Part shown: positions 8,424-17,500 of the stretch, in pieces
Numbering within the stretch: position 1 is the first letter of the stretch
Layout of the letters: every line of letters begins with the position of its first letter
DNA from: Deltaproteobacteria bacterium
GTDB taxonomy: Bacteria; SAR324; JACQKK01
Assembly (NCBI GenBank): GCA_029858505.1
Contig: JAOUEW010000002.1
Location: 1-64,000, forward strand
Direction: 5' to 3'
DNA: 64,000 nt
The notes under the pieces: generated by a model
Database searches by the model: none
Seen by the model: only the letters and a program-made list of their open reading frames with translations
Told to the model about the DNA's origin: nothing
Program-made: the position numbers and the translations under genes

Positions 8424-8793
8424 CTAGAAAAGTTAGAGTGAAAACAAAGGATGTCTCACGGGTTGGGTTTGCAAAAGACCCTACCGGAACGGAATCGCAA
8501 AAGAAAGAAAAATCAGCGGGTTGAAAGAAAAAGGCTGAAGGGGGGAGAGGTGCTGTTGGGATGCCCGTAGGGGGTAGGATCGGGGTGCTGTTGGAGAGGG
8601 ATCCTACGGTAGTGAATGAATCAACATCCTCACGAATGATCTAGAACGGCTCTCTTACGATGTTGTGTTCTGTGTGTTCGATTGATCGTGTTCAGACGGA
8701 TTCTTTATGGAATCCCCGGCTAGATTTGCTTGCCCCGATGGGGGATAATTTTCCCCGAACCCCGGCTCTCCCGGATATTCTCCCACCCTCTCT
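8424..8793. other. Intergenic region between hydrolase and tyrS
   Basis: A divergent promoter region of about 370 bp. It contains a short fragment of the dispersed repeat at about 8538-8612, with GAGAGGTGCTGTTGG, GATGCCCGTAGGGGG, and GTGCTGTTGGAGAG again as a direct repeat. No reading frame of interest is seen. I find no convincing -35/-10 pair for tyrS and no T-box structure. Confidence 0.5.
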
Positions 8794-10047
8794 TTGAGCC
8801 CCGCCGTGAGCCAGCCCAACCCCACCCTGTGGAGCCTGTTGAGGTCCCGGGGTTTTTTTCAGCAATGCACGGGAGAAGAGGGGGAGATTGAGGCCGCGGC
8901 CAAGGGGCCGGTCACGGCCTACACCGGCTTCGACCCCACGGCGTCATCGTTTCACGTGGGGCATTTAATTCCGCTGATGGCCATGATGCACGTTCAGGCG
9001 GCGGGCCACCGGCCCATTTTGCTGCTGGGGGGGGGCACGGCCATGATCGGCGACCCCACCGGCAAAAACGAAATGCGCCAGATGCTTTCTCGCGAGCAGC
9101 TGGAGGCCAACACCCAGGGCCTGCGCAAACAAGCCGAAAGGCTGCTGCGCTTTGGCCCAGGCCAGGCCGAAATGGTGAACAACGCCGATTGGCTGATGAA
9201 CTGGGGCTACATCGATTTTCTGCGGGAAATTGGCCCGCATTTTTCGGTGAACCGGATGCTGACCTTTGAGACGTTCCGCACCCGCATGGAAACCGGCCTG
9301 TCGTTCATCGAGTTCAACTATCCGCTTTTGCAGGCCTTCGATTTTTTGGAGCTGCACAAGCGGTTCGGCTGCACCGTGCAGATGGGGGGCGATGACCAAT
9401 GGGCCAATATTTTGTCTGGGGTGGACCTGGTGCGGCGGAAGACTGGGGGCCATGTGTTCGGCTGGACCTTTCCCCTGCTCACCACCGCCAGCGGGGCCAA
9501 GATGGGCAAGACCGAAAAAGGCGCCGTGTGGCTGGACCCAGAACGCACCAGCCCTTACGATTATTATCAGTTTTGGGTGAACGTAGACGATGCCGATACG
9601 GCCAAATGCCTGGGGTTTTTTACCCAACTGCCCATGGAGGAGGTGGCCCAGTTGAGCGGCTTGGAGGGTGAACAACTGCGCCGGGCCAAGCAGGTGCTGG
9701 CCTTCGAGGCCACCAAGATCATTCACGGTGAGGAAGAAGCCAAACGGGCCGAGGCCGGGGCCCGGGCGTTGTTTGGTGGTGGGGGCGACTTGTCTCAGGT
9801 GCCCTCCGCCCCGGTGTCTCGCGCCCGCCTGGCCGAGGGATACCCGGTGGCCGAGGCCCTGGCCGAGCATGGGATGGCCAAAACCAACAGCGAAGGCCGC
9901 CGGTTGATGGAGCAGGGCGGGGTCACCGTGAACGACCAAAAGGTGACGGACCCCTTTGCCAAGTTAAATGTGGAAGACGCCCAGGATGGAGCCTTTCTGT
10001 TAAAAGTGGGGAAAAAGAAGTTCCATCGGCTGTTGGTGGAACCATGA
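8794..10047 (+). CDS. tyrS: Tyrosyl-tRNA synthetase
   Basis: A class I aminoacyl-tRNA synthetase of about 415 residues that charges tRNA-Tyr. The N-terminal catalytic core shows YTGFDPTASSFHVGHL, including the HIGH-type motif. The tyrosine-binding region includes QMGGDDQWANI. The KMSKS-type loop is KMGKTEKGAVWLD, and the C-terminal S4 RNA-binding domain follows (residues about 350-417). The length is normal. No ATG lies upstream. The start is either TTG at 8794 or GTG at 8806, and neither has a strong ribosome site. The stop overlaps the ATG of the deformylase fusion gene by 4 bp, so both translation genes are coupled. Confidence 0.95.
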   Translation: MSPAVSQPNPTLWSLLRSRGFFQQCTGEEGEIEAAAKGPVTAYTGFDPTASSFHVGHLIPLMAMMHVQAAGHRPILLLGGGTAMIGDPTGKNEMRQMLSREQLEANTQGLRKQAERLLRFGPGQAEMVNNADWLMNWGYIDFLREIGPHFSVNRMLTFETFRTRMETGLSFIEFNYPLLQAFDFLELHKRFGCTVQMGGDDQWANILSGVDLVRRKTGGHVFGWTFPLLTTASGAKMGKTEKGAVWLDPERTSPYDYYQFWVNVDDADTAKCLGFFTQLPMEEVAQLSGLEGEQLRRAKQVLAFEATKIIHGEEEAKRAEAGARALFGGGGDLSQVPSAPVSRARLAEGYPVAEALAEHGMAKTNSEGRRLMEQGGVTVNDQKVTDPFAKLNVEDAQDGAFLLKVGKKKFHRLLVEP

Positions 10048-11492
10048 CCCAATCCGCCCAAGCCTCCCCATCCCCCTCTTCTTCTCCCCGCCGCAAACCC
10101 CCGCTGACCACCCTGGGTCACCCCCGCCTGGGCAAGGTCTCTCCGCCGGTAACCCCGGATATGCTGAAAGCCCCCTGGTTCCTGCCCCGGCTGGAACGCA
10201 TGGCCAGAGCCATGGAAGCCCACGGGGGCATTGGCATCGCAGCCCCTCAAATCGGCTGGTTTCGCCGGGTGTTTTTGATGGTCGAGGACGTTCCTTTAGA
10301 GGAGGCCAGCGAATTGGAGGAGGATGTGCCGGGCCACCTGATGTGGCTAGACGAAGCCATGGAGGAAGAAAACCCAGAGGAGGAAGGCCCAGAAGAAGAT
10401 CCAGGGGTAGAAGAAGCAGGTCAGGCGGGTGAAGACATGGCGGGGGGGAATACGGGGGAACATCTGGCAGAGGAAATTCGGGAAGAAGAAGACCCCCAGG
10501 CCACCACTCAACGGCTGGTGGTGTGGATCAACCCAGAGGTGACGGAGTTTTCCCCAGCGTTGGGCTGGGCCTGGGAGGGCTGCTTAAGCGTGCCTGGCTG
10601 GCGGGGCTGGATCCGCCGCCCGCTGACGGTGACCGTGAAGGGATGGGGGTTGGATGGCCGCCCCTACAGCAGGGCCTTGGCTGGCTGGAACGCCAGGGTG
10701 TTTTTGCACGAGTTCGACCACCTGGACGGGGTGTTGTTTCCCCAGCGGGCCATGCACCCCAGCCACTTGGTGACCCTGATGGAGTTTGCCCGCCGCCGCC
10801 GCTGGCCCCACGATTGGCCTGCCCCTGGGGCCAGGGATAACCTCCCGGGCACCATGTACTTGCCTCCCCCTGCGCCTTCCGTGGCCCCAGATGCAACCAA
10901 GGTGTTTCCGGCCACCTCCATGCCCGACCCCGACTGGTGGCACAGCCTGTGGCCAGACCCCCAGGGGGTGATGGCCCTGACCGGGGTGCGACCCGGCCAG
11001 CACGTGGTGGATATTTGCTGCGGGGATGGCTGGTTTACCGTGCCCTTGGCCCGGCTGGCCTCCCCCGGCCGGGTGGAGGCGGTGGACCTGCTGCCAGACA
11101 TGCTGGCCGCCACCGAGCGGGCGGCTCAACAGGCTGGGGTCAACAATATTCGCCCGTTGGCCTGCGATGCCATGACGCTGGCCCCCCACCTGGAACAGCC
11201 GGCTCAGCTGGCGGTGATGGCCAACACCTTTCACGGCATTCCTCAACCCACCGAGTTCTGCCGGGCCGTGGCCCAGGCCTTGGCGCCGGGGGGTCGGCTG
11301 GCCATTCTCAACTGGCATGCCCGACCCCAAGAGGAAACCACCGTGCTGGGCAAACCTAGGGGCCCCAAGACAGCCCTGCGGTTAACCCCAGAGCAAACCA
11401 GGGCCCTGGTGGAACCGGCGGGGTTCCGCCAGGAGCGCGTGGAAGAATTGCCCCCCTACCATTATTTAAGCGTGTTTCAACGGTTGGGATGA
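10044..11492 (+). CDS. Peptide deformylase fused to SAM methyltransferase
   Basis: A 482-residue two-domain protein. Residues about 20-260 form a peptide deformylase, which removes formyl from nascent Met. Motif I is GIGIAAPQ (62-69), motif II EGCLSVPG with metal ligand C180, and motif III HEFDHLDG with H222, E223 and H226. All catalytic residues are present. Between motifs I and II lies an unusual Glu-rich insertion (about 82-155). Residues about 295-482 form a class I SAM-dependent methyltransferase with VVDICCGDG (321-329) and an acidic VEAVDLLPDM strand end, similar to UbiE-type enzymes. The methyltransferase target is unknown. The coupled position after tyrS supports a translation-linked job for the deformylase. 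The junction reads through cleanly, with no sign of a frameshift. Confidence 0.88.
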   Translation: MTQSAQASPSPSSSPRRKPPLTTLGHPRLGKVSPPVTPDMLKAPWFLPRLERMARAMEAHGGIGIAAPQIGWFRRVFLMVEDVPLEEASELEEDVPGHLMWLDEAMEEENPEEEGPEEDPGVEEAGQAGEDMAGGNTGEHLAEEIREEEDPQATTQRLVVWINPEVTEFSPALGWAWEGCLSVPGWRGWIRRPLTVTVKGWGLDGRPYSRALAGWNARVFLHEFDHLDGVLFPQRAMHPSHLVTLMEFARRRRWPHDWPAPGARDNLPGTMYLPPPAPSVAPDATKVFPATSMPDPDWWHSLWPDPQGVMALTGVRPGQHVVDICCGDGWFTVPLARLASPGRVEAVDLLPDMLAATERAAQQAGVNNIRPLACDAMTLAPHLEQPAQLAVMANTFHGIPQPTEFCRAVAQALAPGGRLAILNWHARPQEETTVLGKPRGPKTALRLTPEQTRALVEPAGFRQERVEELPPYHYLSVFQRLG

Positions 11493-11924
11493 GGTGGTTT
11501 TCAACAAAAGATCGTAGTTCGCGGTGAGCACGGTTTCTCCCCGTTGGTTTAGAACTGCCCCATGGAATTTCACCAGACCCCCGTGGCTCTGGGGGGTTTT
11601 TCCCACCGCTTCAATCTGGCCGTGGATGGTGTCTCCGGGAAACACCGGGCGGTTAAATTCCAATTCGGTGATTCGCCGCATGGCGATGAGGGTGCCCTCG
11701 AACAAACCGGTTTGCTCAATCAGCCCAGACAGCACCCCCACCACCAGCAGGCCATGGGCCACGGGCCGGCCAAAGGGCGTGTGCTTGCAAAATTCGGCAT
11801 CGGTGTGGATGGGGTTGTGGTCGCCGGACAACTGGGCGAACAGGTCCACATCGGCCTGGGTAATCGTCCGCTCTGGGGTGGTGAAGGTCTGCCCCAGGGC
11901 AAGGTCTTCGAAGTAAATTCTCAT
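11466..11924 (-). CDS. MaoC-like (R)-specific enoyl-CoA hydratase
   Basis: A 152-residue hot-dog-fold protein of the MaoC/PhaJ family, which hydrates 2-enoyl-CoA to (R)-3-hydroxyacyl-CoA. The hydratase signature with catalytic Asp and His is visible as LSGDHNPIHTD, followed by RPVAHGLL. The start at 11924 has GGAAG close upstream, and longer frames upstream lack support. Its 3' end overlaps the 3' end of the convergent deformylase-methyltransferase gene by 27 bp. It is divergent from the histidine kinase gene. It may feed (R)-hydroxyacyl chains to storage polymer or fatty-acid use, but no partner genes are nearby. Confidence 0.85.
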   Translation of the reverse strand: MRIYFEDLALGQTFTTPERTITQADVDLFAQLSGDHNPIHTDAEFCKHTPFGRPVAHGLLVVGVLSGLIEQTGLFEGTLIAMRRITELEFNRPVFPGDTIHGQIEAVGKTPQSHGGLVKFHGAVLNQRGETVLTANYDLLLKTTSSQPLKHA

Positions 11925-12044
11925 GACTTCCAGATGCTCCTTTTCCTTCCAGTAGTTTCTGTTTTTGGGATGATCTGGTATATTGTTTTTTTTCGATGTC
12001 GGCAGGGCATCTTCACTCACCTGGAAGAATGGCTGGTGACACCC

Positions 12045-13319
12045 ATGAGAGCCCCGATGGAACAATTTTTAACAAGTCACCCTCACCACAATTCCGCCGA
12101 ACTCCTTTCGATTTTGCGGGGGTTGACCCCCTTTGCTCCGTTTACCGACGAAGAGTTGAGTTATTTGCTCCCATTTTGCCACATCATCAACCTGGCCGAA
12201 CAGGATGAACTGATTCGGGAGGGAGAGCCCTCGGACAACAAAGCCTACTTCTTGTTAACCGGCGAAGTGTCTGTGTATGTCAACGGTAAGTTTATCTTAA
12301 CCCTGCGGCGGCCGGGAGACATTGTGGGGGAAATGAGCTTGGTGAGTGATGAACCCCGGTCGGCCACCGTTCGGGCTAATATGCCCAGCCGCTTTTTGAT
12401 GATGGCCCCGCCATTGGGGCCCGCTGAAAACGACAACGAAACCCTGCAATCCTACCGCCTGCGTTATTACTTCTCTCGGATGTTTTCCAATATTCTCACC
12501 GAAAAACTGCGGATTACCTCGGACCGGGCCAAGATGTATGAGGACGCCCTATTGAAAATTCACGAGGCCGAGGCGGCCAACTTGGCCAAGACCCAGTTTC
12601 TTTCCGCCATGAGTCACGAGTTGAGAACCCCCCTCAATTCCATTTTAGGGTTTGCCCAGTTGATGACGGCAGACAGTGAGATCAAGAAAGATCCGGTGCA
12701 GTCTGAATATGTGGAGTATATTCTGAAAGGCGGCCAGCATTTGTTGTCTTTGATTAACGAGGTGTTGGACCTGGCCAAAGTGGAGTCGGGTCATATGGCG
12801 GTGTCGATGGCATCGGCCCCCCTGGGGGTGCTGGTGGAGGAAACCCTGACCTTTGTGCAGCCCATGGCCCAAAAACAAGGCATCTCTTTGCTGAATGATC
12901 TGCGGCCAGATCAACCCATTTGGGTGATGGCCGATTACGGCAGGCTGCGGCAAATCCTGCTAAATTTTCTTTCCAACGCCATTAAATACAACAAAGAGAA
13001 GGGCAGCGTCACGGTGAGGGTCCGATTGGGGCCCTCTGGCACGGCCCGGCTGTGCGTTACCGACACCGGGTTGGGCATTCCCAGCGACAAACTTCCGGGA
13101 ATGTTTCAGCCCTTCAACCGGCTGGGCATGGAATCCTCCGCCATTGAAGGCACCGGCATCGGCTTGGCCATCAGCAAGAAAATCACCGAATTGATGGGGG
13201 GAACCATGGGGGTGGAAAGCGAGGAGGGGCAAGGCTCTACCTTTTGGGTGGAATTCCCCCTGGCGGAGTCTCCCTCGATGGATGGATTACCGGGGTCCCC
13301 GGATGCGGGAACCCGGTAA
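12045..13319 (+). CDS. Histidine kinase with N-terminal cyclic-nucleotide-binding domain
   Basis: A cytoplasmic sensor kinase of 424 residues. The N-terminal part (about 20-135) is a cNMP-binding/CRP-like beta-roll: residues DELIREGEPSDNKAYFLLTG, then VYVNG, RRPGDIVGEMSLV and PRSATVRA. The cNMP-binding Glu/Arg positions look plausible but the Arg is not certain. A coiled linker leads to HisKA with SHELRTPLNS (phospho-His) and a HATPase with RQILLNFLSNAIKYN, DTGLGIP and GTGIGLAI. There is no receiver domain and no adjacent regulator gene. The kinase core is strikingly like that of the hybrid kinase at 18.6-21.6 kb, so the two are recent paralogues. The start at 12045 is tentative; ATG at 12057 is an alternative. 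Confidence 0.87.
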   Translation: MRAPMEQFLTSHPHHNSAELLSILRGLTPFAPFTDEELSYLLPFCHIINLAEQDELIREGEPSDNKAYFLLTGEVSVYVNGKFILTLRRPGDIVGEMSLVSDEPRSATVRANMPSRFLMMAPPLGPAENDNETLQSYRLRYYFSRMFSNILTEKLRITSDRAKMYEDALLKIHEAEAANLAKTQFLSAMSHELRTPLNSILGFAQLMTADSEIKKDPVQSEYVEYILKGGQHLLSLINEVLDLAKVESGHMAVSMASAPLGVLVEETLTFVQPMAQKQGISLLNDLRPDQPIWVMADYGRLRQILLNFLSNAIKYNKEKGSVTVRVRLGPSGTARLCVTDTGLGIPSDKLPGMFQPFNRLGMESSAIEGTGIGLAISKKITELMGGTMGVESEEGQGSTFWVEFPLAESPSMDGLPGSPDAGTR

Positions 13320-13320
13320 T
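13286..13320 (+). terminator. Inverted repeat spanning the kinase stop codon
   Basis: ATTACCGGG (13286-13294) and CCCGGTAAT (13312-13320) are perfectly complementary. The 17-nt loop holds a further CCC/GGG pair. The stem includes the TAA stop. A smaller hairpin TCTGGC/GCCAGA follows at 13332-13350. There is no T-run, so it is an mRNA 3'-end structure rather than a classical terminator. Confidence 0.4.
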
Positions 13321-13488
13321 CGTTGAATTACTCTGGCGGTTCTTGCCAGAATCCCCAATTCAGGCGAACCTAGTGAGTACAGCCGGTGATTGTAAAGCAC
13401 CGAGTTTGTTTCTGTTGTTTGAATACTCGGTACTTTCCATCGTTTCCCGTTTTTTTCTCTTCCTATCCATTCCAATCCCCTTTGCCTT

Positions 13489-14418
13489 ATGAAACGGCCC
13501 CCTCTTTTTACCCAATTGAAAGAGGAAGGCCGGGAACTGTGGGATGCCCTTAAGACCCCTCGGTTTTACGGCATCATCCTCACCATGGTGGCGGGGATGC
13601 TTCTCATCACGGCGACCATCAATGCCCTGGTGATTCCCAACAAGCTGGTGTCGCCGGGCATCACGGGGGTATCCCTGATTCTTAACTATCTGGGACTGGC
13701 CCCATCGGTGGGGGTGGCCTTTTTGGCGCTGAATATTCCCATCTTTTTGGCGGGCTGGCGGGAATTCGCCCTGAAGCACACGGTGTTGTCCATTCTGGGG
13801 GTGGGGTTGTTTTCGCTGTTGGCCGAGGTGACCCGCGACGTGCGGGTGGAACAACCGGACCGTTTGATGACCTCGCTGCTGGCGGGGTTGGCCACCGGCG
13901 GGGGGGCGGGGTTGTATTTGCGGCTGGGGGCCACCGCCGGGGGCATGGATGTGCTGGCTCTCATCGCCCGCAAACGGCTGGGGGTCACCATGGGCTCGGT
14001 GTTCATTTCCATCAACGTGGTGATTTTGGCTTCCAGTTGGATGATGTTCGACATCAACACGCTGGTTTATTCTGGCGTGTATATGTTTGCCAACTCTTGG
14101 GCGGTGGAGCGGGTGCAGACGGGTTTTTCTCAACGACGGGTGGTGCTCATTGTGTCCTCCAAGCCCCAGGTGGTGGCCGAAGAAGTCATTCGAAGATTGG
14201 ACAGGGGGGTGACATTTCTGCATGCGGAAGGCGGATTTAGCGGCAAAGAGTCCCGGGTGATTTTTTCTGTGATTAACCTGATGGAACTGGGGCGGATGAA
14301 GGACCTGTTGTATCAAACCGACCCCGATGCGTTGATGACCGTGCTCGATACCACCGAAGTCATCGGTAGAAAGTTTCAAGGCTGGGAAGAGCAGGGCTTT
14401 CGCCCAACCCGCGGATAA
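13489..14418 (+). CDS. YitT-family membrane protein
   Basis: A 309-residue inner-membrane protein with about five or six predicted transmembrane helices (residues 28-220) and a C-terminal soluble domain, DUF2179 (about 235-295). Family features are the IPNKLVSPGITGVSL segment, the Gly-rich AGLATGGGAGLYLRLGATAGGMDV region, and RVIFSVINLMELGRMKDL in the tail. The length is typical. The YitT/YqfU family has no firmly established transport substrate. It lies about 170 bp after the cNMP kinase on the same strand, with hairpin structure between, so co-transcription is uncertain. Confidence 0.85.
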   Translation: MKRPPLFTQLKEEGRELWDALKTPRFYGIILTMVAGMLLITATINALVIPNKLVSPGITGVSLILNYLGLAPSVGVAFLALNIPIFLAGWREFALKHTVLSILGVGLFSLLAEVTRDVRVEQPDRLMTSLLAGLATGGGAGLYLRLGATAGGMDVLALIARKRLGVTMGSVFISINVVILASSWMMFDINTLVYSGVYMFANSWAVERVQTGFSQRRVVLIVSSKPQVVAEEVIRRLDRGVTFLHAEGGFSGKESRVIFSVINLMELGRMKDLLYQTDPDALMTVLDTTEVIGRKFQGWEEQGFRPTRG

Positions 14419-14600
14419 CCGAAACACAGCGCCCACCCTGAAGGCCGCCCAGATATTGACGGCCTGCGAGTCGCTCGCTTGGAAGAAGCCTTGGGATGCG
14501 GTTTTACTCTAGAGAGGATATTCTTATAGAGATTCCGAAACGCCCTAACCGATGAACCCCTGTAACCATTTATCAGCCCTTTTTTGATCTACGGAAACCC

Positions 14601-15503
14601 ATGAGCACAGCAAATAAAGTTCGTATTGAACGGCTTGAATTTAACGTGACCCACGGTTGTATCTTGAAATGCGAAAATTGTGATCACCTGTCACCGTTTT
14701 TTCCGGTGGCCGATGATATGAACGGCAAAGCGGTAAATTTGCAGCAATACAAAACGGTGGTGGAGACCCTGGCCAAACACATTGTCTTGGATGAAATGGT
14801 GATGCTGGGGGGGGAGCCCTTGTTAAGTAAACAATTGCCAGAATATTTGCGACTGGCCAAAGAAACCGGTTTGGCCAAAAAACTTACCCTGATTACCAAT
14901 GGGTTTTTGTTGCCTAAAATGGATCCAAAGGTGCTGGATTATGTGGATGCCATTACGGTCAGCGTGTATCCCTCCATGCCCTTAGACCGCAGCAAAACCA
15001 AGGAAACCGAGGAACTGTGTAAGACCCGAGGTGTGCCTATCGAGTTTTTCACCCAGCGCCATTTTCAATACAGCGTTCTGTCCAAACGCATCAACAATAA
15101 AAAACTGGTGGGAGAAATTTTTGAAACCTGTTCCCTGGCCTGGACCCAAAAATGCCACACCATTTTTGAGGACACCATCACCCGATGTTCCCGCGTTCCT
15201 TTTTTGGACATAAAATTGAGAGAAGCGGGGGCCATCAGCAAGAGCTTGCTGGAAATGGATGCGCTGAAAATTGTTGACCGCCCCGGCTTGGGGGATGAAA
15301 TCGCCGCCTATTTAGACAGCCACACGGTGATGGAAACCTGCCATTACTGCCTGGGCACCGTGGGCAAGCCCAACAAGCACACCCAATTAACCCCCCAACA
15401 AATTAAAGACAACGTGTGGACCCAGCTTGAAGTGGACCACGCCATTAACTGGGTCAAGCTCAAGCGCAGGTTTTGGACCAAGAAACTATTGGGCCGATTT
15501 TAA
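14601..15503 (+). CDS. Radical SAM protein with extra Cys cluster
   Basis: A 300-residue radical SAM enzyme. The iron-sulfur motif CILKCENC sits near residue 20 and is preceded by a beta strand (RLEFNVTHG). MLGGEPLL is the GGE motif of SAM binding. The C-terminal half has additional Cys (EIFETCSLAWTQKCHTIFED, TRCSRV, ETCHYCLG), suggesting a SPASM/twitch-like auxiliary cluster. Members of this shape often sit in polysaccharide or peptide-modification loci, but the substrate cannot be read here. Base composition looks more AT-rich than its neighbours (frequent AAA, TTT, ATT codons), which fits acquisition by transfer. It converges on the YejM-like gene with only about 50 bp between and no clear terminator. 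Confidence 0.82.
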   Translation: MSTANKVRIERLEFNVTHGCILKCENCDHLSPFFPVADDMNGKAVNLQQYKTVVETLAKHIVLDEMVMLGGEPLLSKQLPEYLRLAKETGLAKKLTLITNGFLLPKMDPKVLDYVDAITVSVYPSMPLDRSKTKETEELCKTRGVPIEFFTQRHFQYSVLSKRINNKKLVGEIFETCSLAWTQKCHTIFEDTITRCSRVPFLDIKLREAGAISKSLLEMDALKIVDRPGLGDEIAAYLDSHTVMETCHYCLGTVGKPNKHTQLTPQQIKDNVWTQLEVDHAINWVKLKRRFWTKKLLGRF

Positions 15504-15555
15504 ATGAGTTGAACGGGCGATTTGTCTGGGATCAGGCGGCCTGCGGGTGTGATGT

Positions 15556-17460
15556 TCAGTGCGGTGCCTTCAAAAAGCGGCTCATCCCGTCCATGACCTG
15601 TAACAAGTGTTGTTGGTTGGGGGGCTGGGGCAGGGGATTGTCGTTGGGGTCCAGCACTTCTACCAAACCACTGTCACTGACCACCGTAATGCGGTCGGGT
15701 TCTCTCAGCCCAAAACGGATTCCCCCGGATACCACGACAAACGGCCGCCCGCCTGGGGTGAGTAGATGGGTGCCCAGGCTGTAGCGGTTATAGGGCGTGG
15801 AGCAGCCCAGCAGGTCTCGCATCAGGGTAGGCGCCACGTCTAGTTGGCTGGTCATGTGATGGTAGGCTGCCGGGGGCCTGCCGGGCCAACGCACAATCAG
15901 GGGAACCCGCGCGGTGTAGTCCATAAAATTGGCCGCGTGCCCCCAATAATTTTTCTTGGAATCGTTGAACTCTTGCCCGTGGTCGCCCGTAATCACCACC
16001 ACGGTGTTCTTATCCAGCCCCCTGGCTTTGAGTTTGGCCAGAACCTGTCCTGCCAAGACGTCGGCGTAATACACCGCGTTTTTGTACCGATTGAAAAATG
16101 GCGTAGGGTCAAAATCCGGGTTCAATTCAAGATAGCGGATTTCCTTCCACGAGGGCTGGAAAGGCTCTCTCATGGATTTGGGATAGGCATAGGCATGGGG
16201 GGCATCGTAGAACAAAAAGCCAAAGAACGGCTTGGTGCCCGCCTGGTCTAGCATGGCCAACATGTGATTGGTTATGTCCCGGTCTCGCTGATCGGCGGAG
16301 CCTTCCTTTTGGCGCAGGGTAATGCGTTCGGCCACATCGGCAAACACCGTGCGGTCAAACTCTGGGCTGGTGAGGGCGGCGCTGGCCTGCACTTCCAGAT
16401 GATAGCCCTGGCGGGATAGTTCGTTCACCAACAGCGCCCCCTTACGCTGGGTAAGCATGGGGTTAAAGTAGCTTCCATACAGGCCATAAAACAGGCCGAA
16501 TATTCCATAACGGGTTTCAATACCCGCGGCGTAATGGTGGTCGAACACCTGACTGGTCTGGGCATAACGCCACAGGTTGGGGGTGATTTGGGGGGTCAGG
16601 GCATCACCCCGCCAAGAGTCGAGCACGATCAGCAACAGGTTATAGGGCTTGGCGGAAGCCTTGCAGGCCAGGGGTTCCAGGGGGTAGTTCACCCCGTTTT
16701 CCGCGTCGGGGGGGCCTATCCTGGTGCCTTCCGCTGGGGCCCAGCCATGCTGGCGGAAGAAATCATCGGCCCGCAGAAACTGCCCCCAGGGGATCAACGC
16801 CGCCTGACGGGTGATGGGGGTATAGCGGTTGGCATCGGCCCAGCCATGCAGCACCTGCCCGGCCATGATCCAGAGGAATATCCCCGCCGCCACCGCCCAG
16901 CCCCGCTTCAGCCAGCCCCGTTGCAGCAGCCCCCACACCCAGCCCCCCAGCCGCCATTCCAGCCAGACCACCAGCAACAAAATGAGAATGGCTTCCAGCC
17001 ATTCCATCCAAGAAAATTCAAAAATTTCGCTGGCCGCTCCGCCCAGGATCAGGTTCCACACCAGGGCGTTCATGTGAAAGCGGAACAACTGGTATACCTG
17101 GGTGTCGCCCAGTACCACCAGCACCAGAACAGTAAAACCCAGGGTCCCTGCCAGCCGTGCCGCGCGGGGCCAAACCAAGCCCGCCAGGGCGGCAAGCAGC
17201 CAGGGCAGCAGGCTGATCACCACCATTTGCCCTGGCATGGCCAACAGCAGAAACACCACTCCGGCCCATTGGCTGGGCCACAACCCATGGGCGCCATACC
17301 GCGTGGCCATGGCCGTTAACAAAAGAGCGTTGGCCAGCAGCAGCCAGCCCAGCCAACCCAGGACCTCGCCACGGTTGCTAGGTGGGGGGGTCAGGAGAGG
17401 CCCAGCTGCTTGTCGTCCACCTTGCCGGAGAAGATTCAACAAGTTGGCCATGACGCCCAT
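15556..17460 (-). CDS. YejM/PbgA-like membrane sulfatase-fold protein
   Basis: A 634-residue inner-membrane protein with about five N-terminal helices (residues 30-215) and a periplasmic alkaline-phosphatase/sulfatase-fold domain. It matches the DUF3413-sulfatase architecture of YejM (PbgA/LapC), which controls LpxC stability and envelope lipids in enterobacteria. Shared landmarks recalled from E. coli YejM are WADANRYTPITRQAALIP, IFGLFYGLYGSYF and TSPEFDRTVF. Unlike E. coli YejM, the metal-site motifs look intact: VLDSWRGD and ITGDHGQEF. It may therefore be an active phosphatase or phosphotransferase. The start could also be the fourth codon (17451). The LPS-related kds genes lie 5 kb away on the same strand. 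Confidence 0.85.
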   Translation of the reverse strand: MGVMANLLNLLRQGGRQAAGPLLTPPPSNRGEVLGWLGWLLLANALLLTAMATRYGAHGLWPSQWAGVVFLLLAMPGQMVVISLLPWLLAALAGLVWPRAARLAGTLGFTVLVLVVLGDTQVYQLFRFHMNALVWNLILGGAASEIFEFSWMEWLEAILILLLVVWLEWRLGGWVWGLLQRGWLKRGWAVAAGIFLWIMAGQVLHGWADANRYTPITRQAALIPWGQFLRADDFFRQHGWAPAEGTRIGPPDAENGVNYPLEPLACKASAKPYNLLLIVLDSWRGDALTPQITPNLWRYAQTSQVFDHHYAAGIETRYGIFGLFYGLYGSYFNPMLTQRKGALLVNELSRQGYHLEVQASAALTSPEFDRTVFADVAERITLRQKEGSADQRDRDITNHMLAMLDQAGTKPFFGFLFYDAPHAYAYPKSMREPFQPSWKEIRYLELNPDFDPTPFFNRYKNAVYYADVLAGQVLAKLKARGLDKNTVVVITGDHGQEFNDSKKNYWGHAANFMDYTARVPLIVRWPGRPPAAYHHMTSQLDVAPTLMRDLLGCSTPYNRYSLGTHLLTPGGRPFVVVSGGIRFGLREPDRITVVSDSGLVEVLDPNDNPLPQPPNQQHLLQVMDGMSRFLKAPH

Positions 17461-17500
17461 AGGGTGGTGGAGGCTGTGAAAATAAGGGGGGATCTAAAGT

